Origin: Rachicladosporium sp. CCFEE 5018
Taxonomy: Eukaryota; Ascomycota; Dothideomycetes; Cladosporiales; Cladosporiaceae
NCBI GenBank assembly: GCA_002077045.2
Contig: KZ111146.1
Coordinates: 1,394,438 to 1,458,437 of the forward strand
Direction of reading: 5' to 3'
Length of the DNA: 64,000 nt
Made by a program: the position numbers and the translations under genes. The notes beneath the pieces were generated by a model that saw only the letters and a program-made list of their open reading frames with translations, ran no database searches and was not told the DNA's origin. Below, piece after piece: positions 10,248 through 20,612 of this stretch (positions within the stretch are counted from its first letter, which is position 1; every line of letters begins with the position of its first letter).

Positions 10248-10925
10248 TCAACACGCCAGAGCAACAATGCCCACCACCCCTCCCGCCCCAAGCAAGACAG
10301 CCCCGCCAGCATTAAGCCACTTGAACTTCTCCAACAACCCCCTCACCTCCTCATCCTCCGCCTTTGACGTCCTCTCCGCCGTCTCCTCCTGCGGCCTACT
10401 CAGATCCGCAAATTGCCCAGCCTGTCCCTTCCCGTCCACAGAGTCCAGTGCACTCTGGCCCTTCACGCCTGCTGCCTTAGCCTTCTTAGCACTAGCTTCA
10501 CTTCGCGACCCGCCCTTCGCTTCGTTCAGCTCGATGAGTCGGAAGTTCGTGGGTATCATGATCGAGGTCATGGGTCCGAGACCGAAGGCGAGTAGGCCGG
10601 CGATCAGGAACCCGCCAGCTCTCCCGGCCGGGGTGCCGAGACTGGTGATGCCACGGATTGCGTGGGTCAAGCCTTGGATCGCTGTAAGATGTGCTGGAAC
10701 GGCGTCGTAGGCGAGGTAGAGAAATGCTGTTCCTGACCCGAAGGCTAAGGAAGGGAAGAAGTGCGAGCCTCTGCTAAACAGCCAGCGGATCTGAGGGAGA
10801 CTGCGCGATGCGGGCTGAGATTGGAGTTCTGGAATGTCGAAGAGGGAAAGGGCGGCGATTCCTCCTGCGCCGGCGAGAGCCAAAGAGCTGCTTGCGACTG
10901 CAATTGCAGTTTTGAGAGAAGTCAT
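10248..10925 (-). CDS. DUF1772 (anthrone-oxygenase-like) membrane protein, copy A
   Basis: Single exon, 225 residues from the ATG at 10925. A start 22 codons upstream is open but absent from copy B, so the shorter form is preferred. Hydrophobic segments lie at about residues 5-28, 57-75, 104-124 and 201-224. Family-like motifs are SRSLPQIRWLFSRGSHFFP and PTNFRLIELNE (125-135). An Ala/Lys/Glu-rich loop precedes the last helix. DUF1772 proteins are small integral membrane proteins; some members act as anthrone oxygenases in polyketide pathways, but no polyketide genes are nearby. A biochemical role should therefore not be assumed. This is the intact copy; copy B has lost the C-terminal helix. 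Confidence 0.75.
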   Translation of the reverse strand: MTSLKTAIAVASSSLALAGAGGIAALSLFDIPELQSQPASRSLPQIRWLFSRGSHFFPSLAFGSGTAFLYLAYDAVPAHLTAIQGLTHAIRGITSLGTPAGRAGGFLIAGLLAFGLGPMTSIMIPTNFRLIELNEAKGGSRSEASAKKAKAAGVKGQSALDSVDGKGQAGQFADLSRPQEETAERTSKAEDEEVRGLLEKFKWLNAGGAVLLGAGGVVGIVALAC

Positions 10926-11255
10926 TGTAGCGAACAATGACAATCCAGATCTGTGGTGATGTGAGATGCTGAACAGATCTGTCAGGTTCAATTCGAACGT
11001 GGCTTGAGTAGCGAGGAGTACTTCGAGATCGTAGACAGTATATAGGCATGTGGTCGCGGGCGAGATCTTGCAAACCGAATGTGACGTCGCCCAATGTTAG
11101 GTTCGTGGTAGACCCGAAAGCCCGGTCAGAATGCTTGGCTGTTCTCACACGTCCAGAGTCTCGCAAACAGTGATTGATGCGATGAGAGCCAGCATCCGGC
11201 CGTCATAGCAAAGGGCCCGGATCCAATAATGAGAGCAGCTGTGCCTTGAAGGATC
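10926..11255. other. Intergenic DUF1772 to mitochondrial protein, copy A
   Basis: 330 bp, upstream of DUF1772 and downstream of the next minus-strand gene. A stretch around 11038-11130 (GGGCGAGATCTTGCA..., GTGACGTCGC) is partly kept in block B. GTGACGTC resembles a CRE/ATF half-palindrome, a possible bZIP site upstream of DUF1772. Confidence 0.35.
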
Positions 11256-12503
11256 TCACTCCATGCCCTCCATCAACGCCACACTGTCCAGCACCATCCC
11301 TCTCCTTCCAGCCCACTCCCGCAGCTCTTGCCACTCGACACCCTCTTCGTCGCCTCTCTTCCCAAGATCTTTGAATCCCCAGGCAGCTGCCACACGATCA
11401 ATGGCCGCCCTCTCCTCCTCCCTAACCCATCTTTCCCATAGCGGTACACCCTGCGCCCAAGTTACCCTCATCATCTGATCGTTCGCCGTCGTGACAGCCA
11501 CATAGCCGACCATACTGACGGCAGAGACGTAAGTCATCATGCCCGCGAAAGCCATGTATGTTGCTTGTTGCGGGTCAAGCATGTGCTGCCATTCTGCGAA
11601 CTGCTGGGAGAGGGTATATGCTGCGACTGGAGCAATCGCGAGGCCAGACGCTGGCACGAGCATTTTTCGGAGCATCTTGGCTTTGCGGAATGTTGGTGTG
11701 CAGTACGTCGTTGTGATGATGTCGATCGCTAAGGGCAGGTCGTGGGATGATATTGCGGCAGTGAGGGCTATGTCTGCAGTAGACTTAGGCACAGCAGCAT
11801 TGACCTTGCCGGTATTGGGCGTTGCGAACGAGATTGTATTGCCCGAGACTGATGGGACCGGCTTCGAGGCATACATCTCGAGTACATCCGGGAAGCTCGA
11901 CGGCTGGTGTAAGAGAGACTGTACCTCTATATAAGCCTTCAGGACTGCCGGCGTGATGAAGACATGCGGATGCCGCACGATCTCTTCCATGGCCTGACTG
12001 ATCAAGCTCAGCAGACTTGACTTGGTGACAGAAGGCGGTGACTGGCGATTGTTCACCGACCCCAGTAGAGCAGAGGTAGCTGTTGCATTGGGCGCGGGCG
12101 TAGCGACAGATGCATTAATCGACTTTGCATCCACGAGCCCTCGAGAAATAGCGTCGAGTTGCTCGAAGACGTACAATACGCGTTGCTCTGGTGGTATCGG
12201 CTGGTCCGCCGGCTTCAACACACTCGCAGCCAGCTCCTGTACCCGTGCATGTGTCGCATTGAGGTCCTTCTGACTTAAATTTGTGCTCAAATGCGTGCTT
12301 GATGCCGCATATCGTCGTGAGGCACCCAATGTCCTGGCATTGAAGCGGGCATCCCGTGCTCGGAGTTGTCCTTCACGAGGTCCAGCGGAGCTGATGACAT
12401 GGTGACGGGGAAGCGTGACGGCGCAGGCCGCCGCTCTTGCCGATGTCGATGGGCGCAATGCGTGGAGGCATTGGCAGGCTCCCCTGCTCCTGCTTACGGC
12501 CAT
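11256..12503 (-). CDS. Conserved fungal two-helix membrane protein, probably mitochondrial, copy A
   Basis: Single exon, 415 residues from the ATG at 12503. The frame stays open for a further 112 codons upstream and would overlap HIR1. The chosen start begins MAVSRSRGACQCL and yields an Arg/Ala/Ser-rich, acid-poor leader of about 75 residues typical of a mitochondrial presequence. Two hydrophobic helices lie near residues 276-292 and 312-338, followed by ATTANDQM and a charged C-terminal domain (PLWERWVREEERAAIDRVA, then RGMVLDSVALMEGME). I recognise the C-terminal half as a widely conserved fungal protein without being able to name its function. It is divergent from HIR1 across 264 bp. Confidence 0.8.
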   Translation of the reverse strand: MAVSRSRGACQCLHALRPSTSARAAACAVTLPRHHVISSAGPREGQLRARDARFNARTLGASRRYAASSTHLSTNLSQKDLNATHARVQELAASVLKPADQPIPPEQRVLYVFEQLDAISRGLVDAKSINASVATPAPNATATSALLGSVNNRQSPPSVTKSSLLSLISQAMEEIVRHPHVFITPAVLKAYIEVQSLLHQPSSFPDVLEMYASKPVPSVSGNTISFATPNTGKVNAAVPKSTADIALTAAISSHDLPLAIDIITTTYCTPTFRKAKMLRKMLVPASGLAIAPVAAYTLSQQFAEWQHMLDPQQATYMAFAGMMTYVSAVSMVGYVAVTTANDQMMRVTWAQGVPLWERWVREEERAAIDRVAAAWGFKDLGKRGDEEGVEWQELREWAGRRGMVLDSVALMEGME

Positions 12504-12767
12504 GATCCAGGTATTGCCCAGAATGGTCGACGGGGTGGAGGGGAATGGAGCCCGTCGATCATAGCCAGCGGAAGTGAATGCATGAGAGGGCTTGGCACGA
12601 TCTGATAAGGATCGCGTCCTCCAGGCGCGACATGGAGCGGCCGTCACCACCTGTCGGCACAAGATTCCAACTCGAACGCTTTGTTTGCTGGAAAGAGGAG
12701 GAGATGCATCGCTGCAGATGGTAGTAGATCTGTCATGAACGAGAAGGTGGCATAAGAGACAGCGAAA

Positions 12768-15700
12768 ATGCGCTTCACCAAACCCCTCTGGCTCTCGCAC
12801 GGCGGAGAGAAGAGAGAGCACGAAGTGTACAGCTGCCACGTATCCCCCGATGGCTCGCGCCTAGCCACCGCCGCTGGCGATGGCCATGTCCGAATATGGT
12901 CTACGGACGCCATCTTGAATGCTTCGGACCCTGCCTACACCAAGCCCAAGCAGCTGGCTTCGCTCTCCCACCACTCGGGCACCATACACAGTGTACGCTT
13001 CAGCGCGAACGGAAAGTACCTGGCCTCGGGTGCTGACGACAAGATCGTCTGCGTGTACAATCTGGATCCAAGCCCGCCATCGCACACGACATTCGGCAGC
13101 AACGAGACTCCGCCTGTGGAGAACTGGCGGATATTCAGGAGATTGATAGGGCATGACAACGATGTGCAGGATCTGGGCTGGAGCTGCGATAGCTCGATAC
13201 TGGTATCTGTGGGCTTGGACAGTAAAGCGGTGGTATGGAGTGGGAGCACGTTCGAGAAGCTGAAGACGCTATCGAACCACCAGTCGCACGTCAAGGGCAT
13301 CACGTTTGATCCCAGCAACAAGTACTTTGCCACTGCGTCAGACGATCGCACCATCAAGATCTTTCGCTTCACACCGCCTCCGCCCAATGCATCAGCCTAC
13401 GATCAGACATCAAACTTCACGTTGGAGCACACAGTCAGTGCGCCGTTCTCGACGTCACCTCTGACCACATACTTCCGACGCTGCTCGTGGTCGCCTGAGG
13501 GTGCACATATCGCAGCCGCAAACGCCGTCAATGGTCCAGTCAGCTCAGTTGCGATCATCAACCGAGGCACTTGGGACGGCGAGATCAATCTCATCGGGCA
13601 CGAAGGCCCCGTTGAAGTATGTGCCTTCTCGCCTCGACTATTCTACCAGCGACCGCACGACAAGGATGTCCCCCAGAGTAGTGTCACTATCATAGCATGT
13701 GCGGGTCAGGACAAGACTCTGAGTGTGTGGAACACAAGCTTCCCGCGGCCGTTTGTTACGACTGCTGAGCTTGCAGCAAAGCCGATCAGTGATCTGGCAT
13801 GGAGTCCAGATGGCGAGACGATATACTACACCTCGCTTGATGGTACGATCGCGGCGGTCGTGTTCGAGAGGGGCGAGTTGGGCTACCCCGCACCGACGGC
13901 GGACAACGACAAGGCACTTGCGAAGTACGGCGCTGGACGGAGGGTGGGCATTGTCGAGAACGCCGACGCTTTGCGGCTGGAAGAAGGAAGCAAGGCTGGC
14001 GAGCTCAGAGGCGTCGAGGGGAGAATGGGCGAGCTGATGGGCGATTCTCAGCCTCAGCCATCGGTGCTGACGAATGGTGACGCACATATGAATGGCACTG
14101 CCAATGTTACCGGAGCAGCAGAGCCTGCAGCAACAGCACCGGCACCTCCCAAAGATCCGCAAGCTGAAAAGATCGACAAGCTCAAGCAACGCGTGACCAT
14201 CACGAAGGATGGTAAGAAGCGCATAGCACCACTACTACTCTCATCCTCTAACCAGGGCGAGTCGAATCTGCCTCGAACGCAGCTGCAGGCAGCTGTGCGA
14301 CATGGCGCTGTCTCAGACGCTCCCGCTACAATCTTGGACCTCAGCAAACCTTACGACGGACTGCCGAAAGGCGGTCTTTCAGGCCTCCTGATGGGGAACA
14401 AGCGCAAGTATGCCGAAGTCGAAGGCGACGACGAGAAGCGTGCCGAGAAGCGCGTGCATCTCGTGCAACAGACTGGTGCTGCCCCGATCGTCAGTAACAC
14501 TCCCGACGGACTCGTGCCAGCTAGCACGGCGCCATCCAAACCCATCGAAGTCCCCGAAGTGCTTCGTCCGGCCATCACGAACCCAAGTATGACAGTCTCT
14601 CAAATCCGCCTCGCAGTCCCCATGGTCCGTAGCGTGATCATCCGGCCTAGAGAGCCGGCCCGCTCGATCCCAGACAGCGACACCACCTCCACAGCTCCAG
14701 CAGAACCCCCAGACGCCGACAAGCCCCTCATCTTCGAAGCTCGCAACGCCACAGGTCCCTCCCGCACCGGCCGCGCCCAAGACCGCGAACCAACGCGCAT
14801 CACAGTCTCCAAACGCGCGCAAACCCTCTGGCAAGACTACCTCCCTAAAGCCGTTCTGCTCGTCACCGGGAACTCCCATTTCTGGGCCGCAGCGTGTGAA
14901 GACGGCAGTCTCCACGTCTGGACGCCCGCAGGTCGACGACTTCTGAACGCCCTGATCCTCGACTCCCAGCCCGTGATCCTCGACTGCCGTGGCTGGTGGC
15001 TCCTAGCCCTCACAGCCACAGGCCAATGCCACATCTACAATCTGCGCACACTCTCTGCACCTCATCCACCCATCTCGCTCGCTCCAATTCTAGACACAGC
15101 GTCGGCGGTCCAACATCCCCACCTCACGCCCTCCCCCTCTCTCATCTTCGCACGCCTCAACTCTGCCGGCCGCATCATAGCCGCCCTCTCAAACGGCGAA
15201 GGGTTCACCTACTCCCCCGCTCTGCATACCTGGCAGCGCCTTATGGAGAACTGGTGGGCAGTCGGCTCGCAATACTGGAATACCACCGATACTTCCCTCG
15301 CGACGCCAGCCGCTATAGCGAAGAACCTCCGCCCCCAAGCCTCGTCGTGTTCTGGCGTTCCGCCTGCGTGGCACGAGACGATAAATCCCGAGAACCTCTC
15401 CGCTGGTATAATACCGCTGTTGGAGCGGCATACGACAGCTCAAGCGCTGCTGAAGGGCCGGGCGTACTTTCTGCAAAGGTTGGTGAAGATGCTGATTTCT
15501 GCTGAGGGGTACGAGGGTTTCGAGTCTGCGGTTTCGATCGCGCATCTCGAAAACCGCATAGCCGCTGCCCTGACTCTCGGCGCGCGCGACGAGTTCCGCG
15601 TGTACCTCGTGACCTACGCGAAGCGACTTGGTGCTGAGAATTTACGCGCCAAGGTTGAAGAACTCCTGCGCGGCCTCATGGGGAGGCTGTACGAAGACGA

Positions 15701-15935
15701 GGAGGACGGAGATGATGGGGAAGGTGATGAGGAGGGCGAAGGGGTCGATTGGGGCGAAGGTAATGAGGTGTGTGGGTGGAAACGGGAGGAGTTGTTGAGG
15801 GAGGTTGTGGTCGTGCTGGGGAAATGGAGGGAGTTGCAACGTGTCACGGTGCCTTATGCAAAGCTGCTAGGCGTGACTGGGGAGGCTGCTGAGGGCGCAG
15901 GGAAAGAAGGCGAGGAGATGGAGGTCGAGACGTGA
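12768..15935 (+). CDS. HIR1: HIR histone-chaperone complex subunit Hir1 (HIRA), copy A
   Basis: Single exon, 1055 residues. The N-terminal 400 residues form a WD40 propeller (GH-x-x-WD-like pairs such as SHHSGTIHSV, DDRTIKIF and GQDKTLSVW). KDGKKRIAP at 480-488 matches the HIRA B-domain that binds Asf1. A bipartite nuclear signal begins at NKRKYAE (544). From about 700, the Hira C-terminal domain starts with LVTGNSHFWAAACEDGSLHVW. A strongly acidic stretch (about 985-1010) lies near the end. The protein should act with Hir2/Hir3 and Asf1 to deposit H3-H4 independently of replication and to repress histone genes. The last 250 codons are almost base-identical to copy B, while 450-750 are more diverged. 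Confidence 0.95.
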   Translation: MRFTKPLWLSHGGEKREHEVYSCHVSPDGSRLATAAGDGHVRIWSTDAILNASDPAYTKPKQLASLSHHSGTIHSVRFSANGKYLASGADDKIVCVYNLDPSPPSHTTFGSNETPPVENWRIFRRLIGHDNDVQDLGWSCDSSILVSVGLDSKAVVWSGSTFEKLKTLSNHQSHVKGITFDPSNKYFATASDDRTIKIFRFTPPPPNASAYDQTSNFTLEHTVSAPFSTSPLTTYFRRCSWSPEGAHIAAANAVNGPVSSVAIINRGTWDGEINLIGHEGPVEVCAFSPRLFYQRPHDKDVPQSSVTIIACAGQDKTLSVWNTSFPRPFVTTAELAAKPISDLAWSPDGETIYYTSLDGTIAAVVFERGELGYPAPTADNDKALAKYGAGRRVGIVENADALRLEEGSKAGELRGVEGRMGELMGDSQPQPSVLTNGDAHMNGTANVTGAAEPAATAPAPPKDPQAEKIDKLKQRVTITKDGKKRIAPLLLSSSNQGESNLPRTQLQAAVRHGAVSDAPATILDLSKPYDGLPKGGLSGLLMGNKRKYAEVEGDDEKRAEKRVHLVQQTGAAPIVSNTPDGLVPASTAPSKPIEVPEVLRPAITNPSMTVSQIRLAVPMVRSVIIRPREPARSIPDSDTTSTAPAEPPDADKPLIFEARNATGPSRTGRAQDREPTRITVSKRAQTLWQDYLPKAVLLVTGNSHFWAAACEDGSLHVWTPAGRRLLNALILDSQPVILDCRGWWLLALTATGQCHIYNLRTLSAPHPPISLAPILDTASAVQHPHLTPSPSLIFARLNSAGRIIAALSNGEGFTYSPALHTWQRLMENWWAVGSQYWNTTDTSLATPAAIAKNLRPQASSCSGVPPAWHETINPENLSAGIIPLLERHTTAQALLKGRAYFLQRLVKMLISAEGYEGFESAVSIAHLENRIAAALTLGARDEFRVYLVTYAKRLGAENLRAKVEELLRGLMGRLYEDEEDGDDGEGDEEGEGVDWGEGNEVCGWKREELLREVVVVLGKWRELQRVTVPYAKLLGVTGEAAEGAGKEGEEMEVET

Positions 15936-16350
15936 GGTTCATATTAGCGAGCATGAGGATTCGGGAGGCGTATAGTATAGACCTTGTTGTACGATTACGC
16001 ACGATCGGTCCCTTCCACCTGTCCGCCGTGCAACGCTTCACAAGTACATCCAGTCACCTTCCCACGTCGATGCTGCGGCTTGCCCGATTCCTGACCTCGC
16101 GCGTGACGAAGTCTATCTCGCCATATACGGAGGAAGTGGCCAAGCGGTGGCTGCTGTCGGGTGTCAGCGAACAAGTCCTCATGCGTGAAGTCCGTTGTAC
16201 TCACCGCGGCATCTCCTCGTCATAGCGTGCACCTATGAGCTTCGCCAAGCTGCGCAAACATACCCTCGCACCACCACAGGTCCGCCTTGCGCACAAGGTG
16301 TGAATGCGCTCTGTATCATCCACCTGGTCTGCATCGAATCCCTATCAGCC
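15936..16350. other. Convergent 3' region HIR1/PRP31, copy A
   Basis: 415 bp between two stop codons facing each other. It aligns only in patches with block B (44799-45209). No hairpin, RNA gene or coding exon was recognised. Confidence 0.5.
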
Positions 16351-18273
16351 TCAGCCCTCCGTTTTCGCCTTCTTAACCGGCAACGCAGGAACCTTGAACC
16401 CCTGCGCATCCGTCTTGCCACCGCCGACTTGCGTGAAGGTCCCGCCCTTGAACCATCTATCCTCCTCAGCAGCTCGCTTGCGGCTCGCCTCAGCCCTAGC
16501 TTTCGGATCCACAAGCTCCAAGCCTTGCACAGGCGTAAAAGCCACGCTCGTAGTCGTCCCTCCAGAATTGCCAACGTTAGTCCTGAGCCCTGATCCTACA
16601 CCTGCAGCGCGGAGACCGTGTGATTTGAGCGTCGAAGCATTGGACAACCCCGCGCCAAAACCGCGGAGCGAGGTCGAGGTGCCTGAGGACGAAGAAGCGG
16701 GTGTCGCGCCACCCCAGCCGGGGTTCTTCTTCGACAGTTTGGCTCGCGTGCGCTGATCGATTTGTTGCGCGCGAATGCGGCCGTCGTCTTGCGCTCCAAT
16801 CATACCGAGGCCTTTCGTGCTGTCGCCGGTGCCGTAGCCGACCTCGGCTTCCTCCTTGTTGAAAGCCATGCGATTCTGCGCCTTCCTCAGATCAGTGACA
16901 GCCGTCGCCTCCTTCGCCTTCCTCGCTCTCCGTCCGCCACGCTTCCGCGCTGGCTTGTCGTCTGGCGCTGGCAGAGCGCGGACACCCTTGTTGGGAGGCG
17001 CTTCGGAGAGCTTGGCAATGCGCTTCTCGACTTGGTCGTAGAATGCTAGACCTTGCTCGCCGGAAGGCGCTTCGTGAGCTTGGTCTACGCGTGCCGCGAG
17101 GACTACTTTTGCGCTCAGAATGCGCAGAGCTTGGACTTTGAGATCTGCGGGGACGTCCTGGATTATGTCGTTGTTGTAGAGGAAGCCCTGGTGGCGGACG
17201 CCGATGTTTGTTGCGAGGCCGACGGCAGCGGCGGATTTCTTGCTGCCTAGGGGAGCGAGGTTGCAGGCTGGTGTTTTTGCGAGTCCGGTAATTCCGCCGG
17301 TGTAGTTCAGGAGTTGAGCTGCTGTGGTGGAGCCGATCAGGGTTGTGAGGTTCGGTGCAAAGATGTTCATGCGAGACTCGACGTATTGGGTGAGGAGCTT
17401 TTTGGCCATGTCAAGTTTCAGCACCATCTCGCACGCGCGCTTTACAGTTGTGAGTTCGGAGTCTGAAAGTGGTTCGCCTCGCGTTGTGGTCGCTTCTACC
17501 GTGACGACCATGAGCGAGGGACCATCGAGGACCTGTCGCAATGTTGCGCCGACGATATTATCTTTGCTCTCTGAGATCTCGCGGATGTTCTCCATGGGGC
17601 CGTTGCCAATGATGGCCACTGCCTTGGCGTAGTCGAGTGGGTTCTGAATCAGAGTCTCCAGCTCCGGGAAACGAGTCGAGTAGTGATCCCGGATGAATTT
17701 GTGGACGAGTATGATCTCGCCATCGATGCTTGTGGACAGGGTGTTTGACTGCGTCAGTAGCTTGTACTCCGGATTGTCCTCGATGTTCCCGATATTCGTG
17801 GTCTGCTTGTCTGCTGGCACGTTCTTGTAGTGATTGATTCTCTGCAGGGCCACCGAAGTGTCAGGGCTATTTGCACTCTTTGTAAACAACGTGCGGACTC
17901 ATAGTCAAAGGGACAGGGGTTTGCTTACCTCGATCACTGGGTCGAGCTGCTTCATCAGAACAGCCACGCTGCGCACGTCGCGCACATTGGCTAGCTGCAT
18001 CTTCTCAACGCGCTCCTTCGCCTCCGCCTCGGTCTCCTGCTCTTCCATCTTCACGTGACTGGGCACTGCGTCTGTGTCAGGCTCGTCTTCGTCCTCCTCG
18101 TCGCCCTCCAGCTCCATCGATCCGTTGAAGGGTCCGGCGAGAGAAGCTCCTTCGCTGGTGACTGGCTTATTGCCATCGTCCTCGGCGAAGAGCGCATCAT
18201 CTTGCTGATCCTCTTGGCCCTCGTCGCCGCTGTCATCGAAGTCGTTCAGGAGATCCTCTGCGACGGAAGTCAT
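16351..18273 (-). CDS. PRP31: U4/U6 snRNP splicing factor Prp31, copy A
   Basis: Two exons, 17929-18273 and 16351-17877, phase 0, intron 51 nt (GTAAGC...AAAG), 623 residues. The other nearby AG acceptors give immediate stops, which fixes the join. The N-terminus is acidic. The Nop domain core includes GNIEDNPEYKLL, EIILVHKFIRDHYSTRFPE and NPLDYAKAVAIIGNGP, which bind the 15.5K/Snu13-U4 snRNA particle. The C-terminal Prp31 region has a Lys/Arg cluster (KPARKRGGRRARKAK) and NKEEAEVGYGTGDSTKGLGM. The role is tri-snRNP assembly in the nucleus. It is head-to-head with the WBP4-like gene (259 bp), another probable splicing factor. Confidence 0.95.
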
Positions 18274-18532
18274 GATGGCTGTCGCGCCGTCGCGCCGGGT
18301 CTCAAGTGCTTGGCCCGTTCACCGTATAGGATGCAATTCCCGATAGCGGCGCACTGGTAGCAGAAAAGTGGGTGTAAATGGAGCGAAGGGTAGATAGGTC
18401 AGCGCCGTGTAGCATACAAAACATCTCGGTCGTCACTGCCTGCTGACGTAATTCGAGGTTTCCATACCAAAAAATCATTCGTAAATCCAATCCTACGTCT
18501 TCCACTGCCGACCCCGAAACCCTACCTCCAGC

Positions 18533-19432
18533 ATGTCCGAGTACTGGAAGTCCACTCCCTCCTACTGGTGCAAATTCTGCGAAACCTACGTCCGCGACTC
18601 CCCTATCGAACGTAAGAACCACGAGTCCACTGGCAAACACCAAGGAAACATTCAGCGATCTCTCCGCGAGCTACACAAGAAGCATGAGCGAGAAGCCCGC
18701 GATCAGCAGCGTGCCAAGGACGAGGTAGCGCGGCTGAATGGGCTAGTAGCAGGAAGAAAAAGAGATGCGAGTGCGCCAGGAGCTGGAGGGCGGGGTGGGG
18801 CTGTCGATGCGCCCGTCGTGAAGCTTAGCGCGACGGAGCAGAGGAAGGTACATGCCCAGCAGCTACTTGAGATGGGCGTTGCTTTGCCCGACGCGCTCAA
18901 GAGGGAAATCACAGGGGTGTCAGGATGGGAGACTGTGAGCGAGACGGTTGTGCGCGATGAGGCTGGCGGTGTGCGAACGCTGGCGGACATCAAGAGGGAA
19001 GAGGAAGAGCGGGAAGCAGGGAGAACGGGCACGACGCCTGCTGAAGGGCTGAGCGTGGGTGTGAGGAAGCGGAAAGCCGAGGATGAAGCAGAAGTAGCCA
19101 GAGACGAAGAGGCAGCACCGAGGACGAAGAAGATATGGGGTAGTACGTTGAAGACGTTCCCTGGTCAAGTGGCTCAGGAGGACGACGGAGATCTGGATGC
19201 ACTATTGGGTGTTGTGGCAAAGAAAGCATCGGTCGCGACAATAGTGACAGCGTCATCAGCCACAGTGGATGCGCCGACCGACCTGACTGCCAATGAGGAC
19301 GAGCCTGTCCAGTCTAATGCTACGACTGCTGAGTTCAACGACGAACCCGAGGTCAAAACGGAAACGAACGAGAGCGCAGTCACCGCACCGCCCGTCGTGG
19401 TCTTCAAGAAGCGAAAGGCTCCCAGACGATGA
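18533..19432 (+). CDS. U1-type zinc finger protein, WBP4/FBP21-like, copy A
   Basis: Single exon, 299 residues. A matrin/U1-type C2H2 finger occupies residues 4-40: C13, C16, H30 and H36 within YWKS...CKFCETYV...NHESTGKH. A helical basic segment (RELHKKHEREARDQQRAKDE) follows. This N-terminal layout matches WBP4/FBP21, a component of the spliceosomal B complex, although no WW domains are visible here. The C-terminal half is acidic and low-complexity, ending in a basic VVFKKRKAPRR. It shares its promoter region with PRP31. The linker after the finger (about residues 65-110) is the most variable part between copies. Confidence 0.72.
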   Translation: MSEYWKSTPSYWCKFCETYVRDSPIERKNHESTGKHQGNIQRSLRELHKKHEREARDQQRAKDEVARLNGLVAGRKRDASAPGAGGRGGAVDAPVVKLSATEQRKVHAQQLLEMGVALPDALKREITGVSGWETVSETVVRDEAGGVRTLADIKREEEEREAGRTGTTPAEGLSVGVRKRKAEDEAEVARDEEAAPRTKKIWGSTLKTFPGQVAQEDDGDLDALLGVVAKKASVATIVTASSATVDAPTDLTANEDEPVQSNATTAEFNDEPEVKTETNESAVTAPPVVVFKKRKAPRR

Positions 19433-19579
19433 AACCCGGCGAACATCTCGTCCTGAGTAGTCATACGAAAAACAGCATCTGTGCTACCGTACACAGAGCC
19501 ATCGGCACGAAGAATACAGGAGACACCGCAAAGATCGCTCAAGAATGCTATCGGCATGCATAGCCGTAGGTGTACTAAG

Positions 19580-20267
19580 CTAAGTATTCTGGTCCACTGC
19601 TTTCTGCACCAGCGCCGAATCGAGGTATGCACGTACCTGTCCATCAATGGAGTCAGTACTGAGCAGGCGCAGGACCAATGTCATGATGACTCTCCGGTCC
19701 AAGCAAGCTAGGCGGTACGAACCTGCACTATCACACCGGTGTCATCGAATCGCATGACCCATGCATAGCGTTGATTGTAAGGCATACCTGATCACCGAGC
19801 TTCAGCAAAGCGATCACTGCACATTATTACTTGCCAGAAAGTGCGCACCATTCTTACAGACCGAAGCAGCCTCGAGCTCGACTACCGCCCATGCTTGGTC
19901 TCCGCCGCCGGTGACGTTGACGACTGAGAGCTTAAGAGGTTCCTTCAGCACATCGTTGATAACGCCGAGAGCGCCTTTCTTCCAGTCGCTCTACGATCTG
20001 ATCAACAAGCTGCGAGCACCGTCAAGCGCGATAGGTGATCTTACAAGGGTAGTGAAGTGGCCCGCGGCAGGATGTGTGCCTGCAGTGCGGAGTAGTAAGC
20101 TCTCGCGTCGTGTGCGCAAGGTCATGTACTGAATCGTTATTCTACTGACCTAGCACATCCCATTCGACGTTCGGAGACACTCTGTCAAAGAACGGTGAGG
20201 CGTCATTCGTGCCGAGGTGTGAACAGAGCTTCCTGATCTCATCGATGCTCGGGTAGGTGGGCGACAT
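19580..20267 (-). CDS. SnoaL/NTF2-like protein 1, copy A (five exons)
   Basis: Reconstructed by comparison with its neighbour: exons 20150-20267, 20045-20079, 19849-19990, 19723-19787 and 19580-19636, total 138 residues. All joins keep frame. Shared landmarks with SnoaL-like protein 2 are RVSPNVEW, the AAGH segment, GGGDQAWAVVELEA, CKNG-MPYNQRYAW, RFDDTGVIVQ and VRAYLDSALVQ. The fold is the cone-shaped SnoaL/NTF2 type; its substrate is unknown. Donors are GTCAGT, GTAAGA, GTGCGC and GTTCGT, so two are weak and efficient splicing is not certain. The first two introns are absent from the neighbour; the last two are shared. Copy B of this gene is frameshifted. Confidence 0.68.
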
Positions 20268-20612
20268 AACGAGTGTACGCGACGATCAATATTTCACAAA
20301 CAAGTGGCTTTCCTAATAGTTGCTGTGTGAAGCGACAGCATGAAGTCGAAGCCGTGTACCAGCCGAGGCGGAACGGCTTGAGCGAAAGATCGCCGCTTTG
20401 CATCGGCTTGGCCGGTGTCGACCCGATACAGACAATAGGAAGTCATCTGAAATCATGTAAACAACCATAAGACGGTACTGAATGAGGTGCAGATTGGAAT
20501 TAAGGTAGGGACTGTTCACTGCAGCTGCGTGTACTCATCCACACCACCCGTTCGCGGACTTCCCGCTTATTCTTTCCTCTCGTCCTATCCAATTTGGCTC
20601 TACTTTGCTCAG
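20268..20612. other. Spacer between tandem SnoaL-like genes, copy A
   Basis: 345 bp, containing the promoter side of SnoaL-like gene 1 and the 3' side of gene 2. It is nearly identical to 49129-49473. No additional exon seen. Confidence 0.5.

Noticed and set aside
10248..10991. DUF1772 start 22 codons upstream
   Set aside because: No equivalent start exists in copy B, and the first helix begins directly after the ATG at 10925.
11256..12839. Longer 527-codon form of the mitochondrial-protein gene
   Set aside because: The extra 112 codons overlap the HIR1 start, have a different length and sequence in copy B, and would bury the presequence-like leader at 12503.
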